Part shown: one piece after another, positions 1 to 7,450 of the stretch | How the letters are laid out: every line of letters starts with the position of its first letter | Numbering within the stretch: position 1 is the first letter of the stretch | Origin: GCA-003244245 sp964250265 | GTDB taxonomy: Bacteria > Actinomycetota > Actinomycetes > Mycobacteriales > Pseudonocardiaceae | Reading direction: 5' to 3' | Length of the DNA stretch: 19,865 bases | Assembly: GCA_964250265.1 (NCBI GenBank) | Contig: CAXUFG010000089.1 | Span: 1 to 19,865, forward strand | Translations under genes and position numbers: made by a program | Notes under the pieces: model-generated | Told to the model about the DNA's origin: nothing | Database searches by the model: none | What the model saw: only the letters and a program-made list of their open reading frames with translations

Positions 1-2
1 GC

Positions 3-53
3 GAACTTGGATACGCCGACAACGTCGTCGTTTTTGCCGATCTCGTCCACTAA
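3..53 (+). CDS. 3' end of an unidentified plus-strand gene (partial)
   Basis: An open frame enters from the left edge and ends at a TAA at 51-53, giving sixteen residues ending in DLVH. The residues look like ordinary protein (hydrophobic stretch VVVF, no runs), but this is too short to assign a family. Its stop overlaps the stop of the convergent SRPBCC gene (CTAA at 50-53), the arrangement expected of two real convergent genes; that is the main support. The function is unknown. Confidence 0.4.
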   Translation, partial: ELGYADNVVVFADLVH

Positions 54-507
54 GCGGGGTCTACAGCGGCGGCGAGCCTGTCGAGTGAGCGGGTCAGATC
101 CTCGCGCGAGACTCGGGGCATGATCGCGAGCAGTTGTTCATCGGTGACCGCGGACCAGTCGTAGGTCGGGTGACCAGGGTGTGATCGTCGCCATCAGGTT
201 CGAGCGTGAAGGTGAACGTGTGGCCGAATGGGTCGCGATCGACCGGCCCAGGCGACCAGCCAAGGGCGCGGTCGCGGACATAGGTGGTCACCACGCTCTT
301 ACTCTGGTAGGTCCCAAAATCCGCGACATGCAGGTCCATGATGAAGACATCGCCGACCTCAGTGAGCACCGTGTGGGTTCGCGAGGCGCGAAGCGTTCCT
401 GATCCGTCCAGATCAGGGAGCGAGTCGGGGTCAGCGAGCAAGGCGAACACCCGCTCGACTGGGGCCTCGACGATCCGGGAGACCTGGATCTGCTGGCTGC
501 CGTTCAT
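50..507 (-). pseudogene. SRPBCC / polyketide-cyclase-like protein, broken by one frameshift
   Basis: From the ATG at 505-507 the frame encodes a START/SRPBCC-type fold: an N-terminal strand (QIQVSRIVEAPVERVFALLAD) followed by alternating beta strands, as in small ligand-binding or polyketide cyclase-like proteins of about 150 residues. After residue 113 or so the frame turns into nonsense and stops near 94. Skipping one base at about 164-171 (two bases left between two ACC codons) restores a family-like C-terminal helix, starting TYDWSAVTDEQLL and ending RSLDRLAAAVDPA, with a TAG at 50-52. The repaired product would be 152 residues, the normal length. Only one base is missing and both halves look well preserved, so this may be a very recent mutation or a sequencing error. 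The ligand is unknown. The upstream in-frame ATG at 586-588 would add 27 residues unlike the family. Confidence 0.75.
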
Positions 508-684
508 CCCGCTGAAGGCTACCGGGTTCCGCCGGGCTGGCGGTTGAGCGGAGAGCGGGCGACGGATCGAACCCGTCAAGGCGGCCACTGTCTCGGGTCA
601 GCGTGGTATCGGAGCAGGGTCCGACCCCCAACCTCAGACCACAATCCGATGTGCGTACGCCCCGAACGCGGCAACGTTGTGAGG
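508..684. other. Divergent intergenic region between SRPBCC gene and ABC remnant
   Basis: This 177-base stretch separates the minus-strand SRPBCC gene from the plus-strand ABC remnant, so promoters for both could lie here. I see no convincing -35/-10 pair and no RNA gene. A T-arm-like hairpin at about 572-588 was considered and rejected. Confidence 0.4.
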
Positions 685-945
685 ATGATCGAGGTATGCG
701 AACCGACCAAGCAGGTCCGGGGCAACGTATTCGTGCGTTCGCCCCGCCGCGGCGGTCTGACCAAGCTACTGATCGGAATGGGCGCTACAGTGCTAGCGGA
801 ACCCGGCCGTGGGCTCTCGGTCACCGGTATGGATGCCTCCAGGATCGCATCGGCAGCTGCCGCGCATTACATACCGATCCAGGAACTGACGCTGCGCAGC
901 ACCTCACCAGAGGACGCCCACCCGGAGACTTCGCACATACCGTGA
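685..945 (+). pseudogene. Remnant of an ABC transporter ATP-binding protein (internal deletion)
   Basis: The 86-residue frame from the ATG at 685-687 starts MIEVCEPTKQ, resembling the usual first residues of a DrrA-type ABC ATPase (MIEVxxLTKxY). It then jumps directly to what resembles the C-terminal extension of such proteins: VRSPR, then GATVLAEPGRGLSVTGMD, then IPIQELTLRSTSPEDA. The whole nucleotide-binding core (Walker A, Q-loop, signature, Walker B) is absent. The last residues, PEDAHPETSHIP, replace the usual LEEAFxxLT-type ending, so the tail is also eroded. Intact relatives are about 300 residues. This reads as an in-frame internal deletion of roughly 200 codons plus point decay. It cannot hydrolyse ATP. 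Family recognition rests on the C-terminal pattern from memory, so a profile search should confirm it. Confidence 0.6.
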
Positions 946-1138
946 CCCTCGCGAAGGGATGGCTTGCCGAAATCAGATCAGACCAAGAGGAGCCCACGCG
1001 TACGTCCGCGAGCAGCCGCATGGACATGGCACCTCGGCCCGGATGGGAGAGGGCGACTACTCCGTGCAAGACGCGGCATAACCAACTTCTGCGAGTTGAG
1101 CGCGCGGACAGCCATCGGTATCCAGACCGGGGAGTGGA
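946..1138. other. Non-coding or decayed stretch upstream of the ABC ATPase
   Basis: No frame across these 193 bases gives a recognisable protein. One frame from about 970 to a TAA near 1081 has plausible residues (GAHAYVREQP, RMGEGDYSVQDAA), but no family comes to mind. It may be debris from the transporter operon. The sequence GGGGAG just before 1139 serves as the ribosome binding site of the next gene. Confidence 0.4.
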
Positions 1139-1831
<693 letters not shown>

Positions 1832-2298
1832 ATCTGGGTGGGCACGCCTAACACATCAAGTACCGCGATCACTGTGGGCGCCAACGCTGTCCGAGGTCGC
1901 CGAGGCGTTGGAGCGCTCTCGCAACCTGACCCGCGACAGCGCAGCGTGCGGCTAGCCAGGGCGGCGTCTTTCGTCTACTGGTGCATGCATAGACCGACCA
2001 TGGCCGCTGCCGTCGGCGCTCCCGTCGAGTGAGCACCGGCCCGGGCCGTCGTCGGGACGACAAGATCGAACCTGCGACCCCGTGACCCCGAGCAACCCTT
2101 GTCTATGCCCGCAGTCTGCGCGGTGAGCCGGGTCCAGCCACACCGGTAATGACGCCATCGGGCAAAACCACACGCCTGCGATGCCCCGCACGCTGGCGGA
2201 TGCTCAACTACGCGCGGTCCCGAACCCAGCAAGATCCACTATAGTATGAAGAAAGCCCGCTGACGTGGTGTTTCGACCAGCGCCAGCGGGCTCCATAC
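1832..2298. other. Gene-poor stretch between ABC ATPase and tRNA-Pro
   Basis: No convincing gene lies in these 467 bases. One frame reads LSEVAEALERSRNLTRDSA and stops at a TAG near 1953, and another ends AAAVGAPVE at about 2032. Both could be fragments of lost genes, but neither is recognisable. The stretch does contain the partial tRNA-Pro copy (2051-2092) and the tRNA terminator hairpin (2243-2299). The FtsX-type permease expected after the ATPase is missing. Confidence 0.6.
2051..2092 (-). repeat. Partial copy of the tRNA-Pro 3' half (att-like scar)
   Basis: Thirty-eight of 43 aligned positions match tRNA-Pro bases 2301-2343, in the same orientation, with four mismatches and one deletion. 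The match covers the 3' acceptor strand, the T arm, the variable region and the 3' side of the anticodon arm, then ends abruptly. This is exactly the part of a tRNA gene usually duplicated when an integrative element inserts. It cannot be a working tRNA, since the 5' half is missing. The distance to the intact gene is 250 bases, on the 3' side of the tRNA, where such elements sit. The element itself is not present between the copies. Confidence 0.65.

Positions 2299-2299
<1 letters not shown>
2243..2299 (-). terminator. Intrinsic terminator after tRNA-Pro
   Basis: A perfect 9-bp stem (AGCCCGCTG at 2254-2262 with CAGCGGGCT at 2284-2292) lies just past the tRNA 3' end. Read on the minus strand it is followed by TTTCTTC, the T-rich tail of a rho-independent terminator. 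Outer arms AGTATG (2243-2248) and CATACT (2294-2299) can pair as well. Confidence 0.7.
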
Positions 2300-2375
<76 letters not shown>

Positions 2376-2400
2376 GCCACGCCCTTGCGGGCGCTTGCAC

Positions 2401-2406
2401 AGCCTA
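2401..2406 (-). promoter_or_regulatory. Possible -10 element for tRNA-Pro
   Basis: TAGGCT on the minus strand lies about 26 bases before the tRNA 5' end, the same hexamer as in the parA promoter. No -35 match is visible at the expected spacing, so this is weak. A small hairpin (CGCCC/GGGCG, 2380-2393) sits between it and the tRNA. Confidence 0.3.
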
Positions 2407-2421
2407 GCGCAGTCGCGGCAG

Positions 2422-3018
2422 CTACCGGAGGGCCACCGCACCGTTGAGCAGCCGATGCAGGGCCTCCGTGGAGGGCATGCCCTCCAACCGGTGACCCTCG
2501 ATGATGAACGTGGGCACGACGGTGATCTCCAGCTCGTGAGCTCGGCGTAGTGCCTGCTGGTGTGCCGGGGCGCAGCGACCGCTATCCAACGCCGCGCGGA
2601 AGTCATCGGCGTCCAGTCCGAGTTCCGCAGCGACGTCGCTCAGGCCCTCCGGGCGGCCGATGTCGCGCTGCTGGACGAAGAATGCCCGAAAGATCTGCTC
2701 GGTGTAGCGCTGCCCAAGGCCGCGCTCCGCGGCATAGGCGAAGCCTTCGAAGGCGAGCCGGCTGTAGGGCTGCGGCGATACCCGGGGCAGCACGATGGGG
2801 ACGCCCATGCGCTCAGCCATCGGGTACACCACGTCCTGCCACGTCGACTGCAGGTAGTCGCTTTCGGGCCGCAGGGTCGGCGTGGGTTCCGGTCGCAGCT
2901 CGAAGGGTTGCCAGGCGATCTGCAGGTCAGTGCCCTCGACAGCGTCTGCGAGCGGTTGCTCAGCGAGATAGCAGAATGGGCAGACGAAATCGGAGAACAC
3001 CTCGATGATGATGGGCAC
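2422..3018 (-). CDS. DsbA-family (FrnE-like) thiol oxidoreductase
   Basis: The protein has 198 residues from a GTG at 3016-3018, preceded by GAAAGG at 6-base spacing. Longer starts upstream give no family-like residues. It begins with a thioredoxin-fold strand and the active-site motif CPFC (Cys13, Cys16). A helical insert follows, with the conserved pattern PYSRLAFEGFAYAAERG, and near the C-terminus the cis-proline loop VVPTFII. This layout matches the FrnE/DsbA-like group annotated as DSBA oxidoreductases or 2-hydroxychromene-2-carboxylate isomerase-like proteins. There is no signal peptide, so it probably acts in the cytoplasm in disulfide exchange or stress protection. It follows der after 88 bases, and whether it shares der's transcript is unclear. 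The physiological substrate is unknown. Confidence 0.88.
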   Translation of the reverse strand: MPIIIEVFSDFVCPFCYLAEQPLADAVEGTDLQIAWQPFELRPEPTPTLRPESDYLQSTWQDVVYPMAERMGVPIVLPRVSPQPYSRLAFEGFAYAAERGLGQRYTEQIFRAFFVQQRDIGRPEGLSDVAAELGLDADDFRAALDSGRCAPAHQQALRRAHELEITVVPTFIIEGHRLEGMPSTEALHRLLNGAVALR

Positions 3019-3106
3019 ACCGCACCTTTCAGTCGCGTTTCTAGTCCTACCTCCACACTGCCTCGTGTGCCCGGCCACCGGTCCACACTCGTGACCGATG
3101 TCTCCG

Positions 3107-4525
3107 TTATCGGCGGGCTTGGCGCTCCCGGACGCGAACGCAGATACGCACCGGGCTACCGGTGAAGCCGAACGTCTCGCGCAGGCGCCGTTCCAGGAAT
3201 CGGCGGTACCCGGCCTCAAGGAACCCAGTGGTAAACAAGACGACGGTGGGGGGCCGGGCGCTGGCCTGGGTGGCGAAGAGCACCTTGGGTGCGCGACCCC
3301 CGCGGACCGGCGGTGGCGTCGCCGCGATCACCTCGGACAACCACGCGTTGAGCTGGCCGGTGGGTACTCGCCGGTCCCAGGATTCCAGGGCCGTGCGCAG
3401 GAACGGTGCAAGCTTGCGGACCGATCGACCGGTGAGGGCTGAGATGTTCACCCGCTCCGCCCAGCCCACTCGCGCCAGGTCGCGGTCCAGCTCTCGAGCC
3501 AGCTCGCGGCGCCGGTCCTCGTCGACCAGATCCCACTTGTTGAACGCGACCACCAGCGCTCGGCCGGACTCGATCACCGAGGTAATCACCCGCTGATCCT
3601 GCTCGGTGATCGGCTCACTGGCGTCAAGAAGCACCACCACCACCTCGGCGGCCTCGATCGCCGCCCGGGTTCGCAGCGACGCGAAGTACTCGGTGCCGCT
3701 CGCGGTCCGCACCCGCTTGCGCAGCCCGGCGGTGTCCACGAACCGCCACGTCTCGCCGTCGAGTTCCAGCAACGAGTCCACCGGATCCACCGTGGTGCCG
3801 GCGACCTCGTGCACCACCGACCGCTGCTCCCCAGCCAGCCGATTGAGCAGGCTGGACTTACCGACATTCGGCTTGCCGACGAGCGCTACCCGGCGCGGAC
3901 CCACGGCTCGACCCGCCAGGTCCCGCGGCGCGGTCGGTAGCACTTCCAGCAGGGCGTCGAGCAGATCGCCGGTGCCGCGACCATGCAACCCACTGACCGG
4001 GTGCGGCTCGCCCAACCCCAACGACCACAGTGCCGCAGTGTCGGCGACCGCCCGCTCGTCGTCGACCTTGGTCGCAGCCAGCATCACCGGTGTGGACGAG
4101 CGGCGCAGTACCCGGGCCACCGCCTCCTCCGCGGCGGTGGCTCCCACCATGGCGTCGACCACCAGCAGGACCGCGTCCGCAGTGCGCATCGCAAGCTCGG
4201 CCTGCGCCGTCACCGCGGCTGCCAGACCGCGCGCGTCGGGTTGCCACCCGCCGGTGTCCACCACGGTGAACCGGCGGCCGTTCCACAGCGCGTCGTAGGC
4301 CACCCGATCCCGGGTCACCCCGGGCACGTCCTGCACCACTGCCTCGCGGCGCCCCAAGATCCGGTTGACCAGCGTCGATTTGCCCACGTTGGGGCGCCCC
4401 ACCACGGCGAGCACCGGTTGCTCCAGCGCCACATCGGGCTCGGCCTCGGCCGCCTCGACGGTATCCAGAGCCGTCCATTCGACCTCGTCGGACCAGATCC
4501 CGTCACCAGGCGCCAGGTCGTTCAT
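3107..4525 (-). CDS. der: Ribosome assembly GTPase Der (EngA)
   Basis: Der has two tandem G domains and acts in maturation of the 50S subunit. Counting from the GTG/ATG pair, the first domain has G1 GRPNVGKST near residues 44-52, G3 DTGGW near 91-95 and a G4 reading TKVD near 153-156. The second has GKPNVGKSS near 218-226, DTAG near 265-268 and NKWD near 330-333. The KH-like C-terminal domain ends at residue 473. An acidic N-terminal extension of about 35 residues precedes G1, as is common in actinobacteria. The start could be GTG at 4526-4528 (GTGA overlap with the plsC stop) or ATG at 4523-4525 (TGATG overlap). I prefer ATG because the GGAGAGGGAG site is better spaced. The Thr in the first G4 in place of Asn is slightly unusual. 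Confidence 0.97.
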   Translation of the reverse strand: MNDLAPGDGIWSDEVEWTALDTVEAAEAEPDVALEQPVLAVVGRPNVGKSTLVNRILGRREAVVQDVPGVTRDRVAYDALWNGRRFTVVDTGGWQPDARGLAAAVTAQAELAMRTADAVLLVVDAMVGATAAEEAVARVLRRSSTPVMLAATKVDDERAVADTAALWSLGLGEPHPVSGLHGRGTGDLLDALLEVLPTAPRDLAGRAVGPRRVALVGKPNVGKSSLLNRLAGEQRSVVHEVAGTTVDPVDSLLELDGETWRFVDTAGLRKRVRTASGTEYFASLRTRAAIEAAEVVVVLLDASEPITEQDQRVITSVIESGRALVVAFNKWDLVDEDRRRELARELDRDLARVGWAERVNISALTGRSVRKLAPFLRTALESWDRRVPTGQLNAWLSEVIAATPPPVRGGRAPKVLFATQASARPPTVVLFTTGFLEAGYRRFLERRLRETFGFTGSPVRICVRVRERQARR

Positions 4526-5196
4526 CACGCTCCCTCTCCTCGCGCCGCACCCGGTCCGCTCACGCAGCGGATCCCGTCCAGCTCGGTGACCAGCGCAGCC
4601 AGCCGGTCGCGCATCTCATTGGTGGCTGCGACCAATGCCGCTCGTCCCTTGCCCGGCGGTACCGCGAAGGGCTCCCCGACCAGGACATCAACGCGCGGCC
4701 GGAACCGCCGGTTGTCACCCGCAGGTCGGCGTGTTCCACGGATCGCCACTGGCAGTATTGTCGCTCCCCCGGTCCGGGCCAGCCACGCGGCACCCCGCTG
4801 CGCGTCTGTCACGTCGCCCTCGCCGCGGGTGCCCTCCGGGAACACCACTACCATCCCGTCATCGCGCAGCAACCGCACGGCAGTGAGCAGCGGCGCCCGG
4901 TCGGCTTCACCGCGGCGGACCGGAAGCTGCCCGATGCGGGGCAGTATCCAGCCCAGCGGCCCGTGGAACATCTCCTGCTTGATCAGGAACGCGGTGCGCC
5001 GGCCCAGCAGCCCGTACAGCAGCGGGCCGTCAACTATCGAGCTGTGGTTGGCTACCACCACGACGGGCGCGTTCGCCGGGATCCGGTCCCGGTGCCAGAC
5101 CCGCAGCCGGAAACCGACGTAGAAACACCAGGTCCCGATCCAGCGCGTGAACCCCTGCAACCACAGCCACGTACCCTCCGGCACCTCGCGCGTCAC
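4525..5196 (-). CDS. plsC: 1-acyl-sn-glycerol-3-phosphate acyltransferase (PlsC family)
   Basis: The 223-residue protein acylates lysophosphatidic acid to phosphatidic acid at the membrane, in phospholipid synthesis. The catalytic HX4D motif is NHSSIVD (His51, Asp56). The substrate-binding motif FPEGTRGEG lies at 119-127. The glycine/proline block expected between them (MFHGPLGWILPRIGQLPV) is present. The hydrophobic N-terminal part can associate with the membrane. The GTG start (5194-5196) overlaps the cmk stop by four bases, and its own stop overlaps the der start, so cmk, plsC and der are probably translationally coupled. The acyl-chain preference cannot be read from the sequence; other lysophospholipid acyltransferases share these motifs. 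Confidence 0.92.
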   Translation of the reverse strand: MTREVPEGTWLWLQGFTRWIGTWCFYVGFRLRVWHRDRIPANAPVVVVANHSSIVDGPLLYGLLGRRTAFLIKQEMFHGPLGWILPRIGQLPVRRGEADRAPLLTAVRLLRDDGMVVVFPEGTRGEGDVTDAQRGAAWLARTGGATILPVAIRGTRRPAGDNRRFRPRVDVLVGEPFAVPPGKGRAALVAATNEMRDRLAALVTELDGIRCVSGPGAARGEGA

Positions 5197-5909
5197 GTCC
5201 GGTCCTGAACCGCCGGCACGACCAGCCCCCGCGCCACAACCAGCTCACGCAACCTGGCCAGCACCGCGTCGACGTCCAGCGCGGTGGTATCCAGCTCGAC
5301 GGCGTCCTCCGCAGCGCACATCGGCGAGGCTTCCCGACTCGCGTCGAACCGGTCGCGGCGCTCCACCGCATCCTGGACAGCGGCCAGGTCATCGAGACCA
5401 TCTTGGGCTGCCCGGCGCGCCGCCCGCTGGCCCGCACTCGCCGTGAGAAAAACCTTCAGCGGCGCGTCGGGTGCCACCACCGTTCCGATGTCTCGTCCCT
5501 CCACAACGATGCCGCCGCCGGCAGCGGTGGACTCGGAGATGATCAGGCGCTGCTGGGCGACGAGCAGCACCCGCACTCCGGACACCGCGGACACCGGACT
5601 CACCGCAGTCGTCACCGCCGGGCCACGGATCTCCCCGGAGACGTCCTCACCGTCCAGCAGGACACGCGAGGTACCCGGCTCAGTACCCACTTCGATGTGC
5701 CGCTGCGCCACGGTCTCGCGTACTGCGGCAGACTCGGTGGGATCAACGCCGGCTCGCAGCACGCCGAGCGCAGCGGCTCGATACATCGCGCCGGTATCGA
5801 GATATCGAGCGCCCAGCGAGCCCGCCAGCCGGCGGGCTACCGTGGATTTCCCAGTACCTGCGGGCCCATCCACCGCCACAACCCCCCGCAACCGATCCCC
5901 TGACCGCAC
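5193..5909 (-). CDS. cmk: Cytidylate kinase
   Basis: Cytidylate kinase phosphorylates CMP and dCMP with ATP in pyrimidine nucleotide metabolism. The 238-residue protein shows the P-loop DGPAGTGKST at residues 14-23 and the nucleotide-binding motif YLDTGAMYRA at 36-45. The central motif VVEGRDIGTVVAPDA, diagnostic for bacterial Cmk, is followed by the lid region (SAGQRAARRA). The length matches the family. The GTG start at 5907-5909 is preceded by a strong AAGGAGG at 5918-5924, which fixes the start. A 130-base spacer with strong hairpins separates it from rluB upstream. It overlaps plsC downstream by four bases. Confidence 0.97.
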   Translation of the reverse strand: MRSGDRLRGVVAVDGPAGTGKSTVARRLAGSLGARYLDTGAMYRAAALGVLRAGVDPTESAAVRETVAQRHIEVGTEPGTSRVLLDGEDVSGEIRGPAVTTAVSPVSAVSGVRVLLVAQQRLIISESTAAGGGIVVEGRDIGTVVAPDAPLKVFLTASAGQRAARRAAQDGLDDLAAVQDAVERRDRFDASREASPMCAAEDAVELDTTALDVDAVLARLRELVVARGLVVPAVQDRT

Positions 5910-5917
5910 CCAACCAA

Positions 5918-5924
5918 CCTCCTT
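5918..5924 (-). promoter_or_regulatory. Strong ribosome binding site of cmk
   Basis: AAGGAGG on the minus strand, eight bases before the GTG start, is the best Shine-Dalgarno match I saw in the window. It supports independent initiation of cmk rather than coupling to rluB. Confidence 0.8.
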
Positions 5925-5957
5925 ACCGTCCCCATTCTTCCAGCCAGCCGATGCATC

Positions 5958-6018
5958 CAGCGGGCTGAGCGGGGTAAAACCGAGCCGGATTACCCCGCTG
6001 AGCCCGCTGAATGCGGGC
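5958..6018 (-). other. Long hairpin and competing short hairpin between rluB and cmk
   Basis: Arms 5958-5977 and 5990-6009 pair at 19 of 20 positions (one G:G mismatch) around a 12-base loop. The right arm can instead form a second hairpin, GCCCGC (6002-6007) with GCGGGC (6013-6018) around TGAAT. The two folds share 6002-6009 and so exclude each other. On the transcribed minus strand the short hairpin is made first. No T-run follows, so a classical terminator is not supported. Attenuation or mRNA processing between rluB and cmk is possible. Confidence 0.55.
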
Positions 6019-6039
6019 GAGAACAGGGAGGGGGGACCC

Positions 6040-6828
6040 CTAACGGCCGACTGCGTGGTTGAGGGCGCCCACCTCGGGCCGGGAGAGGACGCGGACGGTG
6101 CCGGGGCGTTGCTCGCCTAGTCGGACGTCGGCGATCGCGGTGCGCACCAGCCGGTGCACCGGGTGGCCGACCTCGGCGAGCAGGCGGCGCACGATGTGCT
6201 TGCGGCCCTCGTGCAGCACCACCTCAACCAGCGCCTTGCCGGGCAGGGCCTGCACCACCCGGAATCCGTCGACAGCCACCGGCCCATCGTCGAAGTGCAC
6301 TCCCGCGCGCAGGGTCCGGCCCAGCGAACGGGGCACCGGGCCGGGCACCTCGGCCAGGTAGGTCTTGAGCACCCGGTAGGAGGGGTGCATCAGTCGATGC
6401 GCTAGTTCACCGTCGTTGGTGAGCAGCAGCAGTCCCTCGGTGTCCGCGTCCAGGCGCCCGACGTGGAACAAACGCTGCGCCCGGTCGGCCACGTAGTCAC
6501 CGACACAGGGTCGCCCGCGGTCATCGGACATCGTGGAATGCACGCCGCGGGGCTTGTTCAACGCCAGGTGCTCGACGTCGGAGCGCAGTTCCAACCGCAT
6601 GCCATCGACGTGGATAACAGCGTTCTCGGGATCGACCCGCACCCCCATCTCGCGCACCACAACCCCGTCCACCTGGACCCGGCCACGCGCGATCATCTCC
6701 TCGGCGGCGCGCCGCGAGGCCACCCCCGCCTGGGCGAGCACCTTGTGCAGGCGGGGCAACCCGGAGACTGACTCAGGCATGGTCTCGGGGGACATGGTTT
6801 CGGGGGACATGGTCTCGGAGTGAGACAT
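6040..6828 (-). CDS. rluB: 23S rRNA pseudouridine synthase, RluB type
   Basis: The protein isomerises a uridine in 23S rRNA to pseudouridine during ribosome assembly. An S4 RNA-binding domain (LHKVLAQAGVASRRAAEEMI, then RGRVQVDG) starts near residue 27. The RsuA/RluB catalytic domain follows, with GRLDADTEGLLLLTNDGELA around the catalytic Asp127 and later HEGRKHIVRRLL. The length is 262 residues from the ATG at 6826-6828, four bases after the scpB stop. Three further in-frame ATGs (6810, 6795, 6780) sit in a 15-base tandem repeat encoding SPETM units, so the true start is uncertain. The shortest form would have 246 residues. RluB is the likely assignment because of the conserved scpA-scpB-rluB order. 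Confidence 0.93.
   Translation of the reverse strand: MSHSETMSPETMSPETMPESVSGLPRLHKVLAQAGVASRRAAEEMIARGRVQVDGVVVREMGVRVDPENAVIHVDGMRLELRSDVEHLALNKPRGVHSTMSDDRGRPCVGDYVADRAQRLFHVGRLDADTEGLLLLTNDGELAHRLMHPSYRVLKTYLAEVPGPVPRSLGRTLRAGVHFDDGPVAVDGFRVVQALPGKALVEVVLHEGRKHIVRRLLAEVGHPVHRLVRTAIADVRLGEQRPGTVRVLSRPEVGALNHAVGR
6778..6822 (-). repeat. 15-bp tandem repeat carrying start codons of rluB
   Basis: On the minus strand, GAGACCATGTCCCCC is followed by GAAACCATGTCCCCC and then a partial GAGACCATG, all in the rluB frame. Each unit supplies one in-frame ATG. Gain or loss of a unit would change the N-terminus by five residues without changing frame. Confidence 0.7.
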
Positions 6829-6832
6829 CGCC

Positions 6833-7450
6833 TCAGGCTGGGATGTCATCGATGGAGTCGATGTCGGGCAGTAACGGGGCGATCGGTGGGAGCTCGTCCA
6901 ACCCGGAGAGCCCGAGCCGCTCCAGGAACAGCTCTGTCGTGGTGTACAGCAGGCCGTGGGTATCCGGGTCGGCCCCCATCTCCTCAATCAGACCGCGGGC
7001 CAACAGCGTGCGCATCACCCCATCGACGTTCACCCCGCGCACTGCGGCGACCCGCGAGCGGGTGACCGGCTGCCGGTAGGCCACCACCGCGAGGGTCTCC
7101 AGGGCGGCCCTGGTCAGCCTGGCACGCTGCCCGTCGAGCAAGAACCGCTCCACGTAGGGCGCGTACACGTCTCGGGTGTGCAGCCGCCATCCCTGCGCCA
7201 CCTGACGCAGGTCGATGCCGCGGCCGGTGCCGGCGTAGCCATCCCGGAGCCGTTGTAGCGCCTCGGCCACCCTGGTCACCGGCTGCCCCAGAGCGCTGGC
7301 CAACACGTCCTCCCCAGCCGGGGAGTCCACCACGAGCAGCAATGCCTCCAGCGCAGCATCGAGGTCCTCGTCGCTGTGCAGCGTTGGCAGTGTCTCGATT
7401 CCGGGGGTTCCGGAGAGCTCGGGTGCTTCCATCAGCGCGGTTTCATTCAC
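6833..7450 (-). CDS. scpB: Segregation and condensation protein B
   Basis: ScpB is the kite subunit of the SMC-ScpAB condensin that compacts and segregates the chromosome. The 205-residue protein shows the two winged-helix domains: DLDAALEALLLVVDSPAG at the start of the first, then the conserved block LTRAALETLAVVAYRQPVTRSRV, followed by RGVNVDGVMRTLLARGLIE in the second, and a late TTELFLERLGLSGLDELP. The GTG start (7448-7450) overlaps the scpA stop by four bases, so production is coupled to its partner. It ends four bases before the first rluB ATG. Confidence 0.95.
   Translation of the reverse strand: MNETALMEAPELSGTPGIETLPTLHSDEDLDAALEALLLVVDSPAGEDVLASALGQPVTRVAEALQRLRDGYAGTGRGIDLRQVAQGWRLHTRDVYAPYVERFLLDGQRARLTRAALETLAVVAYRQPVTRSRVAAVRGVNVDGVMRTLLARGLIEEMGADPDTHGLLYTTTELFLERLGLSGLDELPPIAPLLPDIDSIDDIPA

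Noticed and set aside
555..592. tRNA-Ser-like 3' end (CGGAGAGCGGG followed by a hairpin with the loop ATCGAAC)
   Set aside because: The stem-loop register does not match a normal T arm, and no D arm, anticodon arm or 5' acceptor strand can be found beside it.
1838..2032. 64-codon plus-strand frame after the ABC ATPase as a possible permease start
   Set aside because: It has no membrane segment or FtsX-type N-terminus and no ribosome binding site; it reads as random GC-rich sequence.
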